From: Corticimicrobacter sp040137905 | Lineage (GTDB): Bacteria; Pseudomonadota; Gammaproteobacteria; Burkholderiales; Burkholderiaceae_B | NCBI RefSeq assembly: GCF_040137905.1 | Contig: NZ_JBEFDG010000023.1 | Location: 1 to 51,278 of the forward strand | Reading direction: 5' to 3' | Length of the DNA: 51,278 nucleotides | Shown here: positions 1 through 8,903 of the stretch, piece by piece | How the letters are laid out: each line of letters begins with the position of its first letter | Position numbering within the stretch: position 1 is the stretch's first letter | Position numbers and translations under genes: made by a program | The notes under the pieces: model-generated | What the model was told of the DNA's origin: nothing | The model's database searches: none | The model's input: only the letters and a program-made list of their open reading frames with translations

Positions 1-2
1 AC

Positions 3-164
3 TACGCCGTGCTGCGCTACGTCAACGAACAGGCCGAGGCCCGCAACATGGGGCAGTCCGTCGAACTGGTGCCCTGGGGCGGCGACCAGGACCACGACCC
101 CAAGGATCTGTTCCGCTTCACCCGCAGCGTGCGCAGCCGACAGCGACTGCGCCGCGCTGCATGA
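3..164 (+). CDS. C-terminal fragment of an unrecognised protein
   Basis: An open frame enters from the left edge and runs 53 codons to a TGA at 162-164. The visible tail is hydrophilic and ends in an arginine-rich stretch (SRQRLRRAA). It includes the segment VELVPWGGDQDHDPKDLF. I do not recognise the family from this tail and assign no function. A clear factor-independent terminator begins 26 bases after the stop, which supports this being the real 3' end of a plus-strand gene. Confidence 0.6.
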   Translation, partial: YAVLRYVNEQAEARNMGQSVELVPWGGDQDHDPKDLFRFTRSVRSRQRLRRAA

Positions 165-190
165 CCGGCCTTCCGAACACCTGACCCCAT

Positions 191-213
191 GCCGCCTGTC
201 TGGCGGCCTTTTT
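191..213 (+). terminator. Rho-independent terminator after the first gene
   Basis: A perfect 6-bp stem, GCCGCC at 191-196 and GGCGGC at 202-207 with a TGTCT loop, is followed by C and five T (209-213). It lies between the stop at 164 and the ctlX start at 223. It ends so close to that start that ctlX must be expressed from a promoter overlapping the hairpin, from read-through, or from a slightly later start. Confidence 0.75.
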
Positions 214-222
214 GATGCCCAC

Positions 223-1182
223 ATGAACACATCGACTCATACGCGTTCCATACAGGCGCCATCGGCCGTGGTGATGATCCGTCCACATGCCTTCACACCC
301 AATCCGGAAACCGCAGCGGACAACACATTCCAGAGCAGCGCCGCACAGCGGGCAGCACAGGCCGTGGCCCGCGCCGCCTGGGAGGAAGTCACCGTGGCGG
401 CACAACGCCTGCAGGCCGAAGGCATCCGCGTTCACCTGTTCGAGGACACCGGCGAAAACGACACGCCCGACTCCGTCTTCCCGAACAACTGGTTTTCCAC
501 CCATCCGGGCGGGCATATCGCCATTTACCCCATGTACTCGCCAAGCCGCCGTCGCGAACGGCGCGCCGACATCATCGAGATGCTCAAGCGCGAATACCGT
601 GTCCAGGATGTGATCGATTATTCAGGTCTGGAGGCCGACGGGCTGTTCCTTGAAGGCACGGGTGCCATGGTCTTCGACCATCTGGCCCGCGTGGCCTATA
701 CGGCCCGCTCCAACCGGGCCGACCCGATCACGCTGGAGCGTTTCAGCACCCACTTCAATTTCGAACCGATGGCGTTCGATACGGCCGACGAGGCCGGTCG
801 CCCCATTTACCACACCAACGTCCTGATGTGCGTGGCGACCGAGTTCGCCCTGGTGGGTTTCGACACGTTCACCGACCCGGCCAGGGCTGGAGAGGTGCGT
901 GACCGGCTGACCGAGTCGGGTCGCGATGTGATTGCGCTCGACAACGCGCAGATCAAGGAGTTCGCCGGCAATGCCATTGAGCTGTCGGGCCGCGATGGAC
1001 GCGTGCTGGCCCTGTCGCAGCGTGCCTACGACAGCCTCACGCCGGATCAGTTTCGGCGCATCGAGCGGTCGGCACGCCTCTTGCCGCTGGATGTCTCCAC
1101 CATCGAAATGGCGGGGGGATCGGTCCGCTGCATGATCGCCGGCATCCATCTGTCGACAAGGCACCTGGGCCCCCAGGTCTGA
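223..1182 (+). CDS. ctlX: CtlX-type citrulline/arginine-modifying hydrolase (amidinotransferase fold)
   Basis: The 319-residue protein belongs to the pentein (arginine deiminase/dimethylargininase/amidinotransferase) superfamily, in the CtlX branch linked to citrulline use. The fold's reaction is attack by a catalytic Cys on a guanidino or ureido carbon. Visible landmarks are the substrate loop DSVFPNNWFSTH (about 83-94), E144 in EGTGAM, H197 in HTNVLM and the C-terminal catalytic Cys C303 in SVRCMIAG. Length is normal for the family. No Shine-Dalgarno sequence is evident before 223, but homologues of this type start shortly before the AVVMIRP segment, so this start fits. A later ATG at 274 (MIRPHAF) is less likely. 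No other arginine or citrulline genes are adjacent, so the physiological substrate is inferred from family only. Confidence 0.85.
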   Translation: MNTSTHTRSIQAPSAVVMIRPHAFTPNPETAADNTFQSSAAQRAAQAVARAAWEEVTVAAQRLQAEGIRVHLFEDTGENDTPDSVFPNNWFSTHPGGHIAIYPMYSPSRRRERRADIIEMLKREYRVQDVIDYSGLEADGLFLEGTGAMVFDHLARVAYTARSNRADPITLERFSTHFNFEPMAFDTADEAGRPIYHTNVLMCVATEFALVGFDTFTDPARAGEVRDRLTESGRDVIALDNAQIKEFAGNAIELSGRDGRVLALSQRAYDSLTPDQFRRIERSARLLPLDVSTIEMAGGSVRCMIAGIHLSTRHLGPQV

Positions 1183-1348
1183 GCCCCCGAGCGGCCCGTC
1201 CCCGCCAGGGCGGGCACAGTCCAGATGTGTACAATGGTATCAGGCCAGTCGCAATGCCTGCGGTCTCTGCCCGCCGACATTGCAACCGGCAGGCTGCCCC
1301 GCGCCTCAATGGTGCCTGGGCTTCGTTTTCAGCCCTGGGATATGCCAC

Positions 1349-2845
1349 ATGACGGATTATCCTCTGCCGCACCCGACCGCATCAGGAAAGCTGGCACCGG
1401 TTCTGCTGGCCCTGCTCCTGGCAGGCTGCACGCCACTGGTGCCCGATACGCCCCAACCGCCATTGCCGGTACCGAACACCTGGCCCGCAGACACCGGCCA
1501 GGCAGCCATGACAGCCGCTGCCGGACAGGGAACAGCCCTGCCGGCCTGGCAGGATTACTTCACCGATCCTACCCTGCGGCAACTGATCGATATTGCACTC
1601 GAGAGCAACCGTGACCTGCGCATAGCCGTGTTGCGCATCGAAGAGGCGCGTGCCGCCTACGGTATCCAGCGCGCCGACCTCTATCCCGGCATTTCGGTCG
1701 GAGGACAGGGAGGTCGCGCCCGTACGCCAGGCGACCTGAACCCGAGCGGCCAGTCGGTCGTGGGGGGCAACTACGAAGCCTATGTCGGCCTGAACAGCTG
1801 GGAAATCGATCTGTGGGGCCGGGTGCGCAGCCTGCGCGATGCCGCCCTGGCCGAATACCTCGCCACCGAGGCCACCCAGCGCGCCGTGCAGTTGAGCCTG
1901 ATCACCGAGGTTGCCCACGCCTGGCTGGGATTGCGCGATCTCGATGAACGCGCCGCACTGGCGCGCGAGACTGCAGCCAGCCGCGAACAGTCCTACCGTA
2001 TTTTCAAGCGCCGCAACGATGTCGGGGCTGCCTCCGCCCTCGATCTGACCCAGGTCGAGACCCTGCTGATCCAGGCCCGCGCCCTGAGTGCCGAGCTGGA
2101 GCAGGCCCGCGCCGCCCAGGCACACGCGCTGACATTGCTGCTGGGCGCGCAGGCCGATCCGGCCCTGACCGCGCCGGTACGCTGGGACGATGCACTGGCA
2201 TTCCCGCCGATCCGTGCCGGCCTGCCGGCCGACCTGCTGCTGCGACGTCCCGACATCATGGCCGCCGAGCAGCGCCTGTCAGTTGCGCAAGCCAATATCG
2301 GCGCAGCACGCGCGGCTTTCCTGCCACGCATCTCGCTGACCGGCAACTGGGGCACCGCCAGCGCAGAACTCGATGGCCTCTTCGATGCTGGCAGTCGGGC
2401 CTGGTCGTTCCTGCCGACGATTTCGCTGCCAATCTTCGACGGCGGCCGCCTGCGGGCCAATCTCGATCTGGCCGAAGTCCGCAGCGATATTGCCGTCGCC
2501 CAATACGAGAAGACCATTCAGACCGCGTTCAGGGAAGTGGCCGATGCCCTGTCGGCCCATCAGTGGCTGGCAGAACGCCTGGCCATCCAGCGCGAGGCCC
2601 TGGAAGTCCAGACCCGGCGCGCGCATCTGGCGCAGTTGCGCTATGACCGCGGAGCAGCATCCTATCTTGAAGTGCTGGACGCCCAGCGTGATCTGCTGAC
2701 TGCCCAGCAGCAATTGGCACAGGTCCGCAGCAGCCTGCTCGACAGCCATGTCACACTCTACGCCGCACTCGGCGGCGATGCCGCCACTGCACAGTCGGCC
2801 AGCGTCACCCCTGGCACCACCCCGACCTCCACCGCTACGCCCTGA
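1349..2845 (+). CDS. TolC/OprM-type outer-membrane efflux lipoprotein (RND/ABC outer-membrane factor)
   Basis: This is the outer-membrane channel of a tripartite exporter. The start at 1349 (MTDYPLPHPT) gives a signal peptide ending in the lipobox LLAGC with Cys 27 as the acylation site; the longer in-frame start at 1280 would bury it. The body has the two repeated halves typical of the NodT/OprM family, with the motifs LNSWEIDLWGR, LLLRRPDIMAAEQRL and LPIFDGGRL. The predicted length is 498 residues, which is normal. The C-terminal tail is rich in Thr, Pro and Ala. It is the first gene of a tight plus-strand operon: nine bases separate it from the HlyD adaptor. Efflux substrates cannot be read from sequence. 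Confidence 0.9.
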   Translation: MTDYPLPHPTASGKLAPVLLALLLAGCTPLVPDTPQPPLPVPNTWPADTGQAAMTAAAGQGTALPAWQDYFTDPTLRQLIDIALESNRDLRIAVLRIEEARAAYGIQRADLYPGISVGGQGGRARTPGDLNPSGQSVVGGNYEAYVGLNSWEIDLWGRVRSLRDAALAEYLATEATQRAVQLSLITEVAHAWLGLRDLDERAALARETAASREQSYRIFKRRNDVGAASALDLTQVETLLIQARALSAELEQARAAQAHALTLLLGAQADPALTAPVRWDDALAFPPIRAGLPADLLLRRPDIMAAEQRLSVAQANIGAARAAFLPRISLTGNWGTASAELDGLFDAGSRAWSFLPTISLPIFDGGRLRANLDLAEVRSDIAVAQYEKTIQTAFREVADALSAHQWLAERLAIQREALEVQTRRAHLAQLRYDRGAASYLEVLDAQRDLLTAQQQLAQVRSSLLDSHVTLYAALGGDAATAQSASVTPGTTPTSTATP

Positions 2846-2854
2846 GATCCTGCC

Positions 2855-3934
2855 ATGGCCATTTCCGCCTCCCAGAAAAAGAACCTCATCATCGGCGCTG
2901 CCATCGTCGCGGTGGCGCTGGCCGCCGTACTTGGCTGGCAATACCTGGCCGACGACGGCCCCGGCTCCGGCTTCGTGAGCGGCAACGGCCGCATCGAGGC
3001 GACCGAGATCGACATTGCCACCAAGCTGCCCGGACGGGTCGCGGACATCACGGTCAACGAGGGGGATTTCGTGCAGGCGGGCCAGACACTGGCGCAGATG
3101 CAGATCGACACCCTGCAGGCACAGCGCAACGAGGCCGTGGCCGGCCAGCAGGAAGCCCTGCAATCCGTGGCCGCCGCCCAGGCCCAGATTGCCCTGCGTG
3201 AAAGCGACGTCGCGGCAGCGCAGGCCGTAGTCGCGCAGCGTCAGGCCGAACACGAAGCCGCCCGCCGCCGCCTGGCGCGATCCGAGACGCTGGCCGTGGA
3301 GGGTGCCGCCTCGCAACAGGAACTGGATGATGACCGCGCCCGAGTGCGTGGAGCCGAAGCGGCCCTGACTGCGGCACGCGCCCAGGTCGTTGCCGCCCAG
3401 GCCGCCGTCGAAGCGGCGCGCGCCCAGTTGACTGGCACACAGGCACGGGTCGAGGCCGCCCGGGCGACCGTGGCCCGCATCGATGCCGACCTGTCCGACA
3501 GCACACTCACGGCACCCCGCGATGGCCGCGTGCAATTCCGTGTGGCCCAGCCCGGCGAAGTGCTGGGTGCGGGTGGCAAATTGCTGAACATGGTTGACCT
3601 GTCCGACGTCTACATGACGTTCTTCCTGCCCGAAACGGCAGCCGGCAGGGTTGCGCTGGGTGCCGACGTACGCCTGGTGCTGGACGCCGCGCCGCACCTG
3701 GTCATTCCGGCAAAAATTTCATTCGTCTCCAGTACCGCGCAGTTCACACCCAAAACGGTAGAAACTGCCAGCGAACGGCAGAAGCTGATGTTCCGCGTCA
3801 AGGCACAGATCGATCCCGACCTGCTGCGTCGCCACCTGGCCCAGGTCAAGACTGGCCTGCCCGGCGTCGCCTGGCTCAAGCTGGATGCCGATGCCCAGTG
3901 GCCCGACTCACTGGCCGTACGGGTGCCGGAGTAA
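2855..3934 (+). CDS. HlyD-family periplasmic adaptor (YhiI-like membrane fusion protein)
   Basis: The 359-residue protein links inner-membrane transporter and outer-membrane channel. An N-terminal membrane anchor (about residues 10-30, IIGAAIVAVALAAVLG) precedes the lipoyl half-domain (ATEIDIATKLPGRVADITVNEGDFVQAGQTLA region). A long Ala/Gln/Glu-rich coiled coil spans about 70-210, followed by the second lipoyl half (TLTAPRDGRVQFRVAQPGEVLGAGG) and a beta-barrel domain. Its order before an RbbA-like fused ATPase and a YhhJ-like permease matches the enterobacterial yhiI-rbbA-yhhJ arrangement. It ends three bases before the ATG of the next gene, which suggests coupled translation. Confidence 0.92.
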   Translation: MAISASQKKNLIIGAAIVAVALAAVLGWQYLADDGPGSGFVSGNGRIEATEIDIATKLPGRVADITVNEGDFVQAGQTLAQMQIDTLQAQRNEAVAGQQEALQSVAAAQAQIALRESDVAAAQAVVAQRQAEHEAARRRLARSETLAVEGAASQQELDDDRARVRGAEAALTAARAQVVAAQAAVEAARAQLTGTQARVEAARATVARIDADLSDSTLTAPRDGRVQFRVAQPGEVLGAGGKLLNMVDLSDVYMTFFLPETAAGRVALGADVRLVLDAAPHLVIPAKISFVSSTAQFTPKTVETASERQKLMFRVKAQIDPDLLRRHLAQVKTGLPGVAWLKLDADAQWPDSLAVRVPE

Positions 3935-3937
3935 GGC

Positions 3938-6763
3938 ATGAGCGCCGCCCCCGACCGCTGCGTGGCCCGGCTGCAGGGCGTCAGCCTGCGCTACGGTGAC
4001 ACGCTGGCGCTCGACCAACTTGATCTCGATATCCCGGCAGGCGGAATGACCGGCATCATCGGTCCGGACGGCGTAGGCAAGTCCAGCCTGCTGTCACTGG
4101 TGGCCGGTGCCCGTGCCATACAGTCCGGCTCGGTGCATGCACTGGACGGCGACATGGCCGACCGGGCCCATCGCGAAGCGGTCTGCCCGCGCATCGCCTA
4201 CATGCCGCAGGGCCTGGGCAGGAACCTCTATCCCACGCTATCGGTGGAAGAAAACCTGCGCTTTTTCGCACGCCTGTTCGGTCACGATGCTGCCGAGCAG
4301 ACACGCCGCATCGAGGACCTGACCCGCGCCACCGGCCTGCATCCTTTTCTGGACAGGCCAGCCGGCAAATTGTCGGGCGGCATGAAGCAAAAGCTCGGCC
4401 TGTGCTGCGCACTGATCCACGACCCGGATCTGCTGATCCTCGATGAACCGACCACTGGCGTCGATCCGCTGGCACGGGCCCAGTTCTGGGACCTGATCGC
4501 CCGCATCCGGAGCCAGCGCCCGGTCATGAGCGTGATCGTGGCGACTGCCTATATGGACGAGGCGCAGCGTTTCGACTGGCTGGTCGCCATGGACGAAGGG
4601 CGGGTGCTGGCGACCGGCACGCCCGCCGAGCTGCTGGCACGAACCGACAGTCAGTCGCTAGAGGCCGCGTTCATCCGTCTGCTGCCCGAAAGCAAGACCC
4701 GCGATTACCGACCCGTCGAAATTCCCCCGCTGGCGGCTGATGACGAAGATATCGCCATCGAGGCCCAGGACCTGACCATGCGGTTCGGCAAGTTCGTGGC
4801 CGTGGATCACGTCAGCTTCCGTATCCGGCGCGGCGAGATTTTCGGTTTCCTGGGGTCCAACGGCTGCGGCAAGTCCACCACCATGAAAATGCTGACTGGC
4901 CTGCTGCCCGCCAGCGAAGGCCGCGCCTGGCTGTTCGGGCACGAGGTCGACCCGCACGATCTCGATACGCGTCGTCGCGTCGGCTACATGTCGCAGGCGT
5001 TCTCGCTGTACGGCGAACTGACGGTGCTGCAGAATCTGGTCCTGCATGCCCGGCTGTTCCACGTTGCCGAGGCCGATATCGAGGCGCGCGTCGAAGACAT
5101 GATCCGCCGCTTCGACCTGGACGAGGTACGCCACAGCCTGCCGGAAAGCCTGCCACTGGGCATGCGCCAGCGCCTGTCGCTGGCCGTGGCCATGGTGCAC
5201 CGCCCCGAACTGCTGATCCTGGACGAACCGACTTCGGGTGTCGACCCGGTGGCACGCGACAACTTCTGGCGACTGCTTGTCGAACTGTCGCGCCGTGACA
5301 AGGTCACGATCTTCATTTCCACCCACTTCATGAACGAGGCAGCGCGCTGCGACCGCATGTCGATGATGCACGCCGGCAAGGTGCTCGACAGCGACACGCC
5401 GGCGCGGCTGGTGGAGAAACGCGGTGCGGCCTCCCTGGAAGAGGCCTTCATCGGCTATCTGCTCGAAGCCAGCGGTGAAAGCCTAGACGACACAGAGAAC
5501 ACACCCAACAGCCAGCCTGCACTGACAACCGCTGCGCAGGCCGTACCCACGGCGCAACCGGCTGCCGATGGCCTCACTTCGCCAGCCTGCACCACGTCCG
5601 CAGCGCCGGACCTCACACCCGAGGCTACGCACCGGCCGCCCCGCTTCAGCCTGCAACGCCTGCTGGCCTACAGCTGGCGCGAAGCGCTGGAACTGCGGCG
5701 TGACCCGGTCCGCGCCACACTGGCGCTGGCCGGCTCCATCATCCTGATGTTCGTGATCGGCTTTGGCATCACCCTGGATGTGGAAGACCTCAGCTATGCC
5801 GTGCTCGATCGCGACCAGACTACGCTCAGCCAGAACTACACGCTGAACATCTCCGGCTCCCGCTACTTCGTCGAGCACCCCCCGATCCGCGACTACGACG
5901 ACCTGGACCGGCGCATGCGCAGCGGCGAACTGACACTGGCCATAGAGATCCCGCCCGGCTTCGCGCGCGACATCAAGCGCGGCGAGTCGGTACAGGTTGG
6001 TGCCTGGGTCGATGGTGCCATGCCGCAACGGGCCGAGACCGTCAAAGGCTATGTACAGGGCATGCACCGGTTGTGGCTGGCCGACCAGGCCCGCCAGTCC
6101 GGCATTCCCGTCACCACGCTCGCCTCCATCGAAACACGCTACCGCTACAACCCGGACGTGCGCAGCCTGCCGGCCATGGTGCCCGCCGTGATCCCGATGC
6201 TGCTGCTCATGCTGCCGGCCATGCTGGCCGCGCTCGGTGTCGTGCGCGAAAAGGAACTGGGCTCCATCGTCAACCTGTACGTCACGCCGGTCACGCGCAC
6301 CGAATTCCTGCTGGGCAAGCAACTGCCCTACCTGGCACTGGCCATGGTCAATTTCTTCTCGATGAGCCTGCTGGCCGTGACAGTCTTCGGCGTGCCCATC
6401 AAGGGCAGCTTCGCCACGCTGACGCTGGCGGCCCTGGTCTTTTGCATCTGCACGACCGGCATGGGCCTGCTGGCATCGGCCATCACCCGCAGCCAGGTGG
6501 CTGCCGTATTCATCGCCATGATCGGCACCATCATCCCGGCCACCCAGTTCGCCGGCCTGATCGACCCGGTGCCCTCGCTATCAGGCGCTGGCCGCCTGAT
6601 CGGCGAAATCTACCCCGCCACCCACATGTTCACCATCAGCCGGGGCGTATTCAGCAAGGCACTCGGGCTGGGCGACCTGATGCCGACCTTCTGGCCCCTG
6701 CTCATATCGATCCCCGTCATCATGGGTCTGGCCGTGCTGTTCCTGAAAAAACAGGATGCCTGA
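3938..6763 (+). CDS. rbbA: RbbA-like fused ABC transporter: two ATPase domains plus ABC-2 permease
   Basis: The 941-residue protein carries two complete nucleotide-binding domains and a membrane domain in one chain. NBD1 has Walker A GPDGVGKS (42-49), signature LSGGMKQK and Walker B LLILDEPTTGVDP (near 165). NBD2 has Walker A GSNGCGKST (near 306), a degenerate signature LPLGMRQR and Walker B LLILDEPTSGVDP (near 425). A Pro/Thr/Ala-rich linker follows (about 510-565). The ABC-2 permease half then has a first membrane helix near 590, a large periplasmic loop, and about five helices from 745 to the C-terminus. Length is close to E. coli RbbA. That name reflects a reported ribosome association; the operon context here argues for export. 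The stop overlaps the next start by 8 bases. Confidence 0.88.
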   Translation: MSAAPDRCVARLQGVSLRYGDTLALDQLDLDIPAGGMTGIIGPDGVGKSSLLSLVAGARAIQSGSVHALDGDMADRAHREAVCPRIAYMPQGLGRNLYPTLSVEENLRFFARLFGHDAAEQTRRIEDLTRATGLHPFLDRPAGKLSGGMKQKLGLCCALIHDPDLLILDEPTTGVDPLARAQFWDLIARIRSQRPVMSVIVATAYMDEAQRFDWLVAMDEGRVLATGTPAELLARTDSQSLEAAFIRLLPESKTRDYRPVEIPPLAADDEDIAIEAQDLTMRFGKFVAVDHVSFRIRRGEIFGFLGSNGCGKSTTMKMLTGLLPASEGRAWLFGHEVDPHDLDTRRRVGYMSQAFSLYGELTVLQNLVLHARLFHVAEADIEARVEDMIRRFDLDEVRHSLPESLPLGMRQRLSLAVAMVHRPELLILDEPTSGVDPVARDNFWRLLVELSRRDKVTIFISTHFMNEAARCDRMSMMHAGKVLDSDTPARLVEKRGAASLEEAFIGYLLEASGESLDDTENTPNSQPALTTAAQAVPTAQPAADGLTSPACTTSAAPDLTPEATHRPPRFSLQRLLAYSWREALELRRDPVRATLALAGSIILMFVIGFGITLDVEDLSYAVLDRDQTTLSQNYTLNISGSRYFVEHPPIRDYDDLDRRMRSGELTLAIEIPPGFARDIKRGESVQVGAWVDGAMPQRAETVKGYVQGMHRLWLADQARQSGIPVTTLASIETRYRYNPDVRSLPAMVPAVIPMLLLMLPAMLAALGVVREKELGSIVNLYVTPVTRTEFLLGKQLPYLALAMVNFFSMSLLAVTVFGVPIKGSFATLTLAALVFCICTTGMGLLASAITRSQVAAVFIAMIGTIIPATQFAGLIDPVPSLSGAGRLIGEIYPATHMFTISRGVFSKALGLGDLMPTFWPLLISIPVIMGLAVLFLKKQDA

Positions 6764-7892
6764 CATGCTGCGCCACCTGAAAAACATCCACCGGCTGGGC
6801 GTCAAGGAACTCTGGAGCCTGTGGCGTGATCCGGCCATGTTGCTGCTGATCCTCTACCTGTTCACGGTCTCCGTCTATTCGGCTGCCACTGCGCTGCCGG
6901 AGTCGCTGCACCATGCGCCCATCGCCATCGTCGACGAGGATCATTCCGCACTGTCGTCGCGCATTGCCGCCGCTTTCTATCCGCCCCAGTTCAATCCACC
7001 TGCCATGCTGCAGCCTGGAGAGGCCGACGCCGCACTCGATGCCGGGCGCTACACCTTTGTGCTGAACATCCCGCCCAATTTCCAGCGCGATATCCTGGCT
7101 GGCCGGACTGCCGAGATCCAGCTCAATGTCGATGCCACGCGCATGAGCCAGGCCTTTACCGGTAACGGCTACATACAGGAAATCGTACAAGGCGAGATCG
7201 CCGGATTCATCCAGCGCTACCGGGGTACCGCCACACCGCCCGTCGATCTGGCGCTGCGCGCGCGCTTCAATCCCAACCTGGAAAAAGCCTGGTTCGGCAG
7301 CGTCATGCAGATCATCAATGCCGTGACCATGCTGGCCATTATCCTCACCGGTGCCGCCCTGATCCGCGAACGCGAACACGGCACGGTGGAGCACCTGCTG
7401 GTCATGCCGGTCACGCCCACCGAAATCATGCTGGCCAAGATCTGGTCGATGGGACTGGTGGTACTGCTGGCGACGGCCCTTTCGCTCTTTCTGGTGGTAC
7501 GCGGCCTGCTGCAGGTGCCCATAGAGGGCTCGCCGCTGCTGTTCCTGGCGGGCGCGGCCCTGTCGCTGTTTGCCACCACCTCGATGGGCATCTACCTGGC
7601 CACCCTGGCGCGCAGCATGCCCCAGTTCGCACTGCTGATGGTGCTGACGCTGCTGCCGCTGCAGATGCTCTCGGGCGGCAGCACTCCCCGCGAAAGCATG
7701 CCGCAACTGGTACAGGACATCATGCTGCTGGCCCCCACCACCCACTTTGTCAGCCTGGGCCAGGCCATCCTGTACCGGGGTGCCGGCCTGTCCGTGGTCT
7801 GGCCGCAATTCCTGGCACTGGCGGTGATCGGGGCAGTACTGTTCAGCCTGTCGCTGCGACGCTTTCGCCGCACGATCAGCCAGATGGCCTGA
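6756..7892 (+). CDS. yhhJ: YhhJ-like ABC-2 type permease
   Basis: The 378-residue inner-membrane protein has the ABC-2 layout: one N-terminal helix (about 27-47, AMLLLILYLFTVSVYSAAT), a large periplasmic domain to about 180, then five hydrophobic helices. Conserved segments are REREHGTVEHLLVMPVTPTEIMLAKI and the region around QMLSGGSTPRESMP. It overlaps rbbA by 8 bases and is the last gene of the four-gene efflux operon. It probably pairs with the permease half of RbbA to form the full transmembrane channel. No strong terminator follows; an AT-rich gap begins directly downstream. Confidence 0.9.
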   Translation: MPDMLRHLKNIHRLGVKELWSLWRDPAMLLLILYLFTVSVYSAATALPESLHHAPIAIVDEDHSALSSRIAAAFYPPQFNPPAMLQPGEADAALDAGRYTFVLNIPPNFQRDILAGRTAEIQLNVDATRMSQAFTGNGYIQEIVQGEIAGFIQRYRGTATPPVDLALRARFNPNLEKAWFGSVMQIINAVTMLAIILTGAALIREREHGTVEHLLVMPVTPTEIMLAKIWSMGLVVLLATALSLFLVVRGLLQVPIEGSPLLFLAGAALSLFATTSMGIYLATLARSMPQFALLMVLTLLPLQMLSGGSTPRESMPQLVQDIMLLAPTTHFVSLGQAILYRGAGLSVVWPQFLALAVIGAVLFSLSLRRFRRTISQMA

Positions 7893-8330
7893 CTGCAGGC
7901 CAACCGGCACAGGTTCAAAATACAGTCTCTCATGGCAATCGGATATGGCTCATCCATAGACGCTTTTTCTTACCCAAGAGATACGATGTGCGATAACAAA
8001 GCTTGAAATTCATTAGGACTTTCCCTAATCAGCCAGGCATCCCATACGTCCATAAATCCGCCAAAAAATCTTGGCGGAATCCCACCACAGAACAAATAAC
8101 ACATTGAATAAAAATACATTTCTATTCAATGAAATCAAAAAAATCGCCTGCTCTGCTGCGTCTCGATACGGCACTGTCAATGTTTCCTCATTCCATGACA
8201 CATTGAAGTCGTACAACTTATACGATAACGTATGTATAAATCGCATTTCCTGGAAATGATCACCGACCGTGCGACCCGCCATCCCATCACCATCCTCACT
8301 GGCCGGCCGAACACCACTTTGAACTGATGC
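7893..8330. promoter_or_regulatory. AT-rich intergenic region with four perfect inverted repeats
   Basis: This 438-base gap is markedly more AT-rich than its flanks and holds no convincing gene. The only open frame, 8071-8259, starts with TTG and has no ribosome-binding site. It holds four perfect inverted repeats: ATTAGG-N6-CCTAAT (8012-8029), TCCGCCAA-N6-TTGGCGGA (8057-8078), CATTGAATA-N12-TATTCAATG (8102-8131) and ATACG-N4-CGTAT (8220-8233). The last is followed by GTATAAAT, a possible -10 region. The gap must carry the TRAP operon promoter. The repeats may be operators or hairpins, but no regulator gene lies nearby to assign them. Confidence 0.55.
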
Positions 8331-8885
8331 ATGCAGACCATGAGCCGCTCCCCTTCCCATCCGCCGCGCGCACCACTCGCGCGGGCCAGACGCTATTACT
8401 TCCTGACGCTCAAGTACATTGTGGTGCTCGGCATGCTCACCATCACGGCACTGATTTTCACCAATGTCGTCCTGCGCTACGGGTTCAATTCGAGCCTGTT
8501 TTTTACCGAGGAAGTCTCGCGCCTGATGTTTGTCTGGCTGGTATTCATGGGCGCGCTGCTGGTCCTGCATGAGCGCGCTCACATCCACGTCGACATGCTG
8601 ACCAGCCGACTGCCTTTTGGCTGGCAAAAAATCCTGCGCCTGCTGTCCCACCTGATCATGCTGGGCATCACCCTGTTGCTGCTGACAGGCAGTTGGTCGC
8701 AAATGCTCATCAACAGGGGCGTGGGGGCCCCTGCCACTGGCATCCCCATGACTCTGTTCTACGGTGCCGGCGTGACTTTCTCCATTCTGAGTGCACTGGT
8801 CATCCTCCACGATCTGATCGAATACGCCCGCCAATCTGCTCCGGCCGCAACACACCACGCCGGACAGGATATCTCCGCGCCCTAA
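8331..8885 (+). CDS. TRAP transporter small permease (DctQ family)
   Basis: The 184-residue protein has four membrane helices with the DctQ layout: about 26-48 (IVVLGMLTITALIFTNVVLRYGF), 60-82 with the conserved segment EEVSRLMFVWLVFMGALL, 100-122 and 140-160. DctQ joins the large permease in a Na+-driven secondary transporter fed by a periplasmic binding protein. Start 8331 is used; an in-frame ATG nine bases later (MSRSPSHP) is equally possible because no clear Shine-Dalgarno sequence separates them. It is first in a five-gene operon, with 18 bases to the large permease gene. Confidence 0.9.
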   Translation: MQTMSRSPSHPPRAPLARARRYYFLTLKYIVVLGMLTITALIFTNVVLRYGFNSSLFFTEEVSRLMFVWLVFMGALLVLHERAHIHVDMLTSRLPFGWQKILRLLSHLIMLGITLLLLTGSWSQMLINRGVGAPATGIPMTLFYGAGVTFSILSALVILHDLIEYARQSAPAATHHAGQDISAP

Positions 8886-8903
8886 AGCAGCACCCCACCC
8901 ATC

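Noticed and set aside
1201..1214. CCCGCC-AG-GGCGGG hairpin after ctlX as a terminator
   Set aside because: The loop is only two bases and no T-run follows; too weak to call.
2279..3697. Minus-strand open frame of 472 codons across the efflux genes
   Set aside because: It is antisense to two well-supported genes and its Gly-rich translation shows no family features.
8071..8259. Small open frame in the AT-rich gap before the TRAP operon
   Set aside because: It starts with TTG, has no ribosome site, and overlaps palindromes better explained as regulatory DNA.
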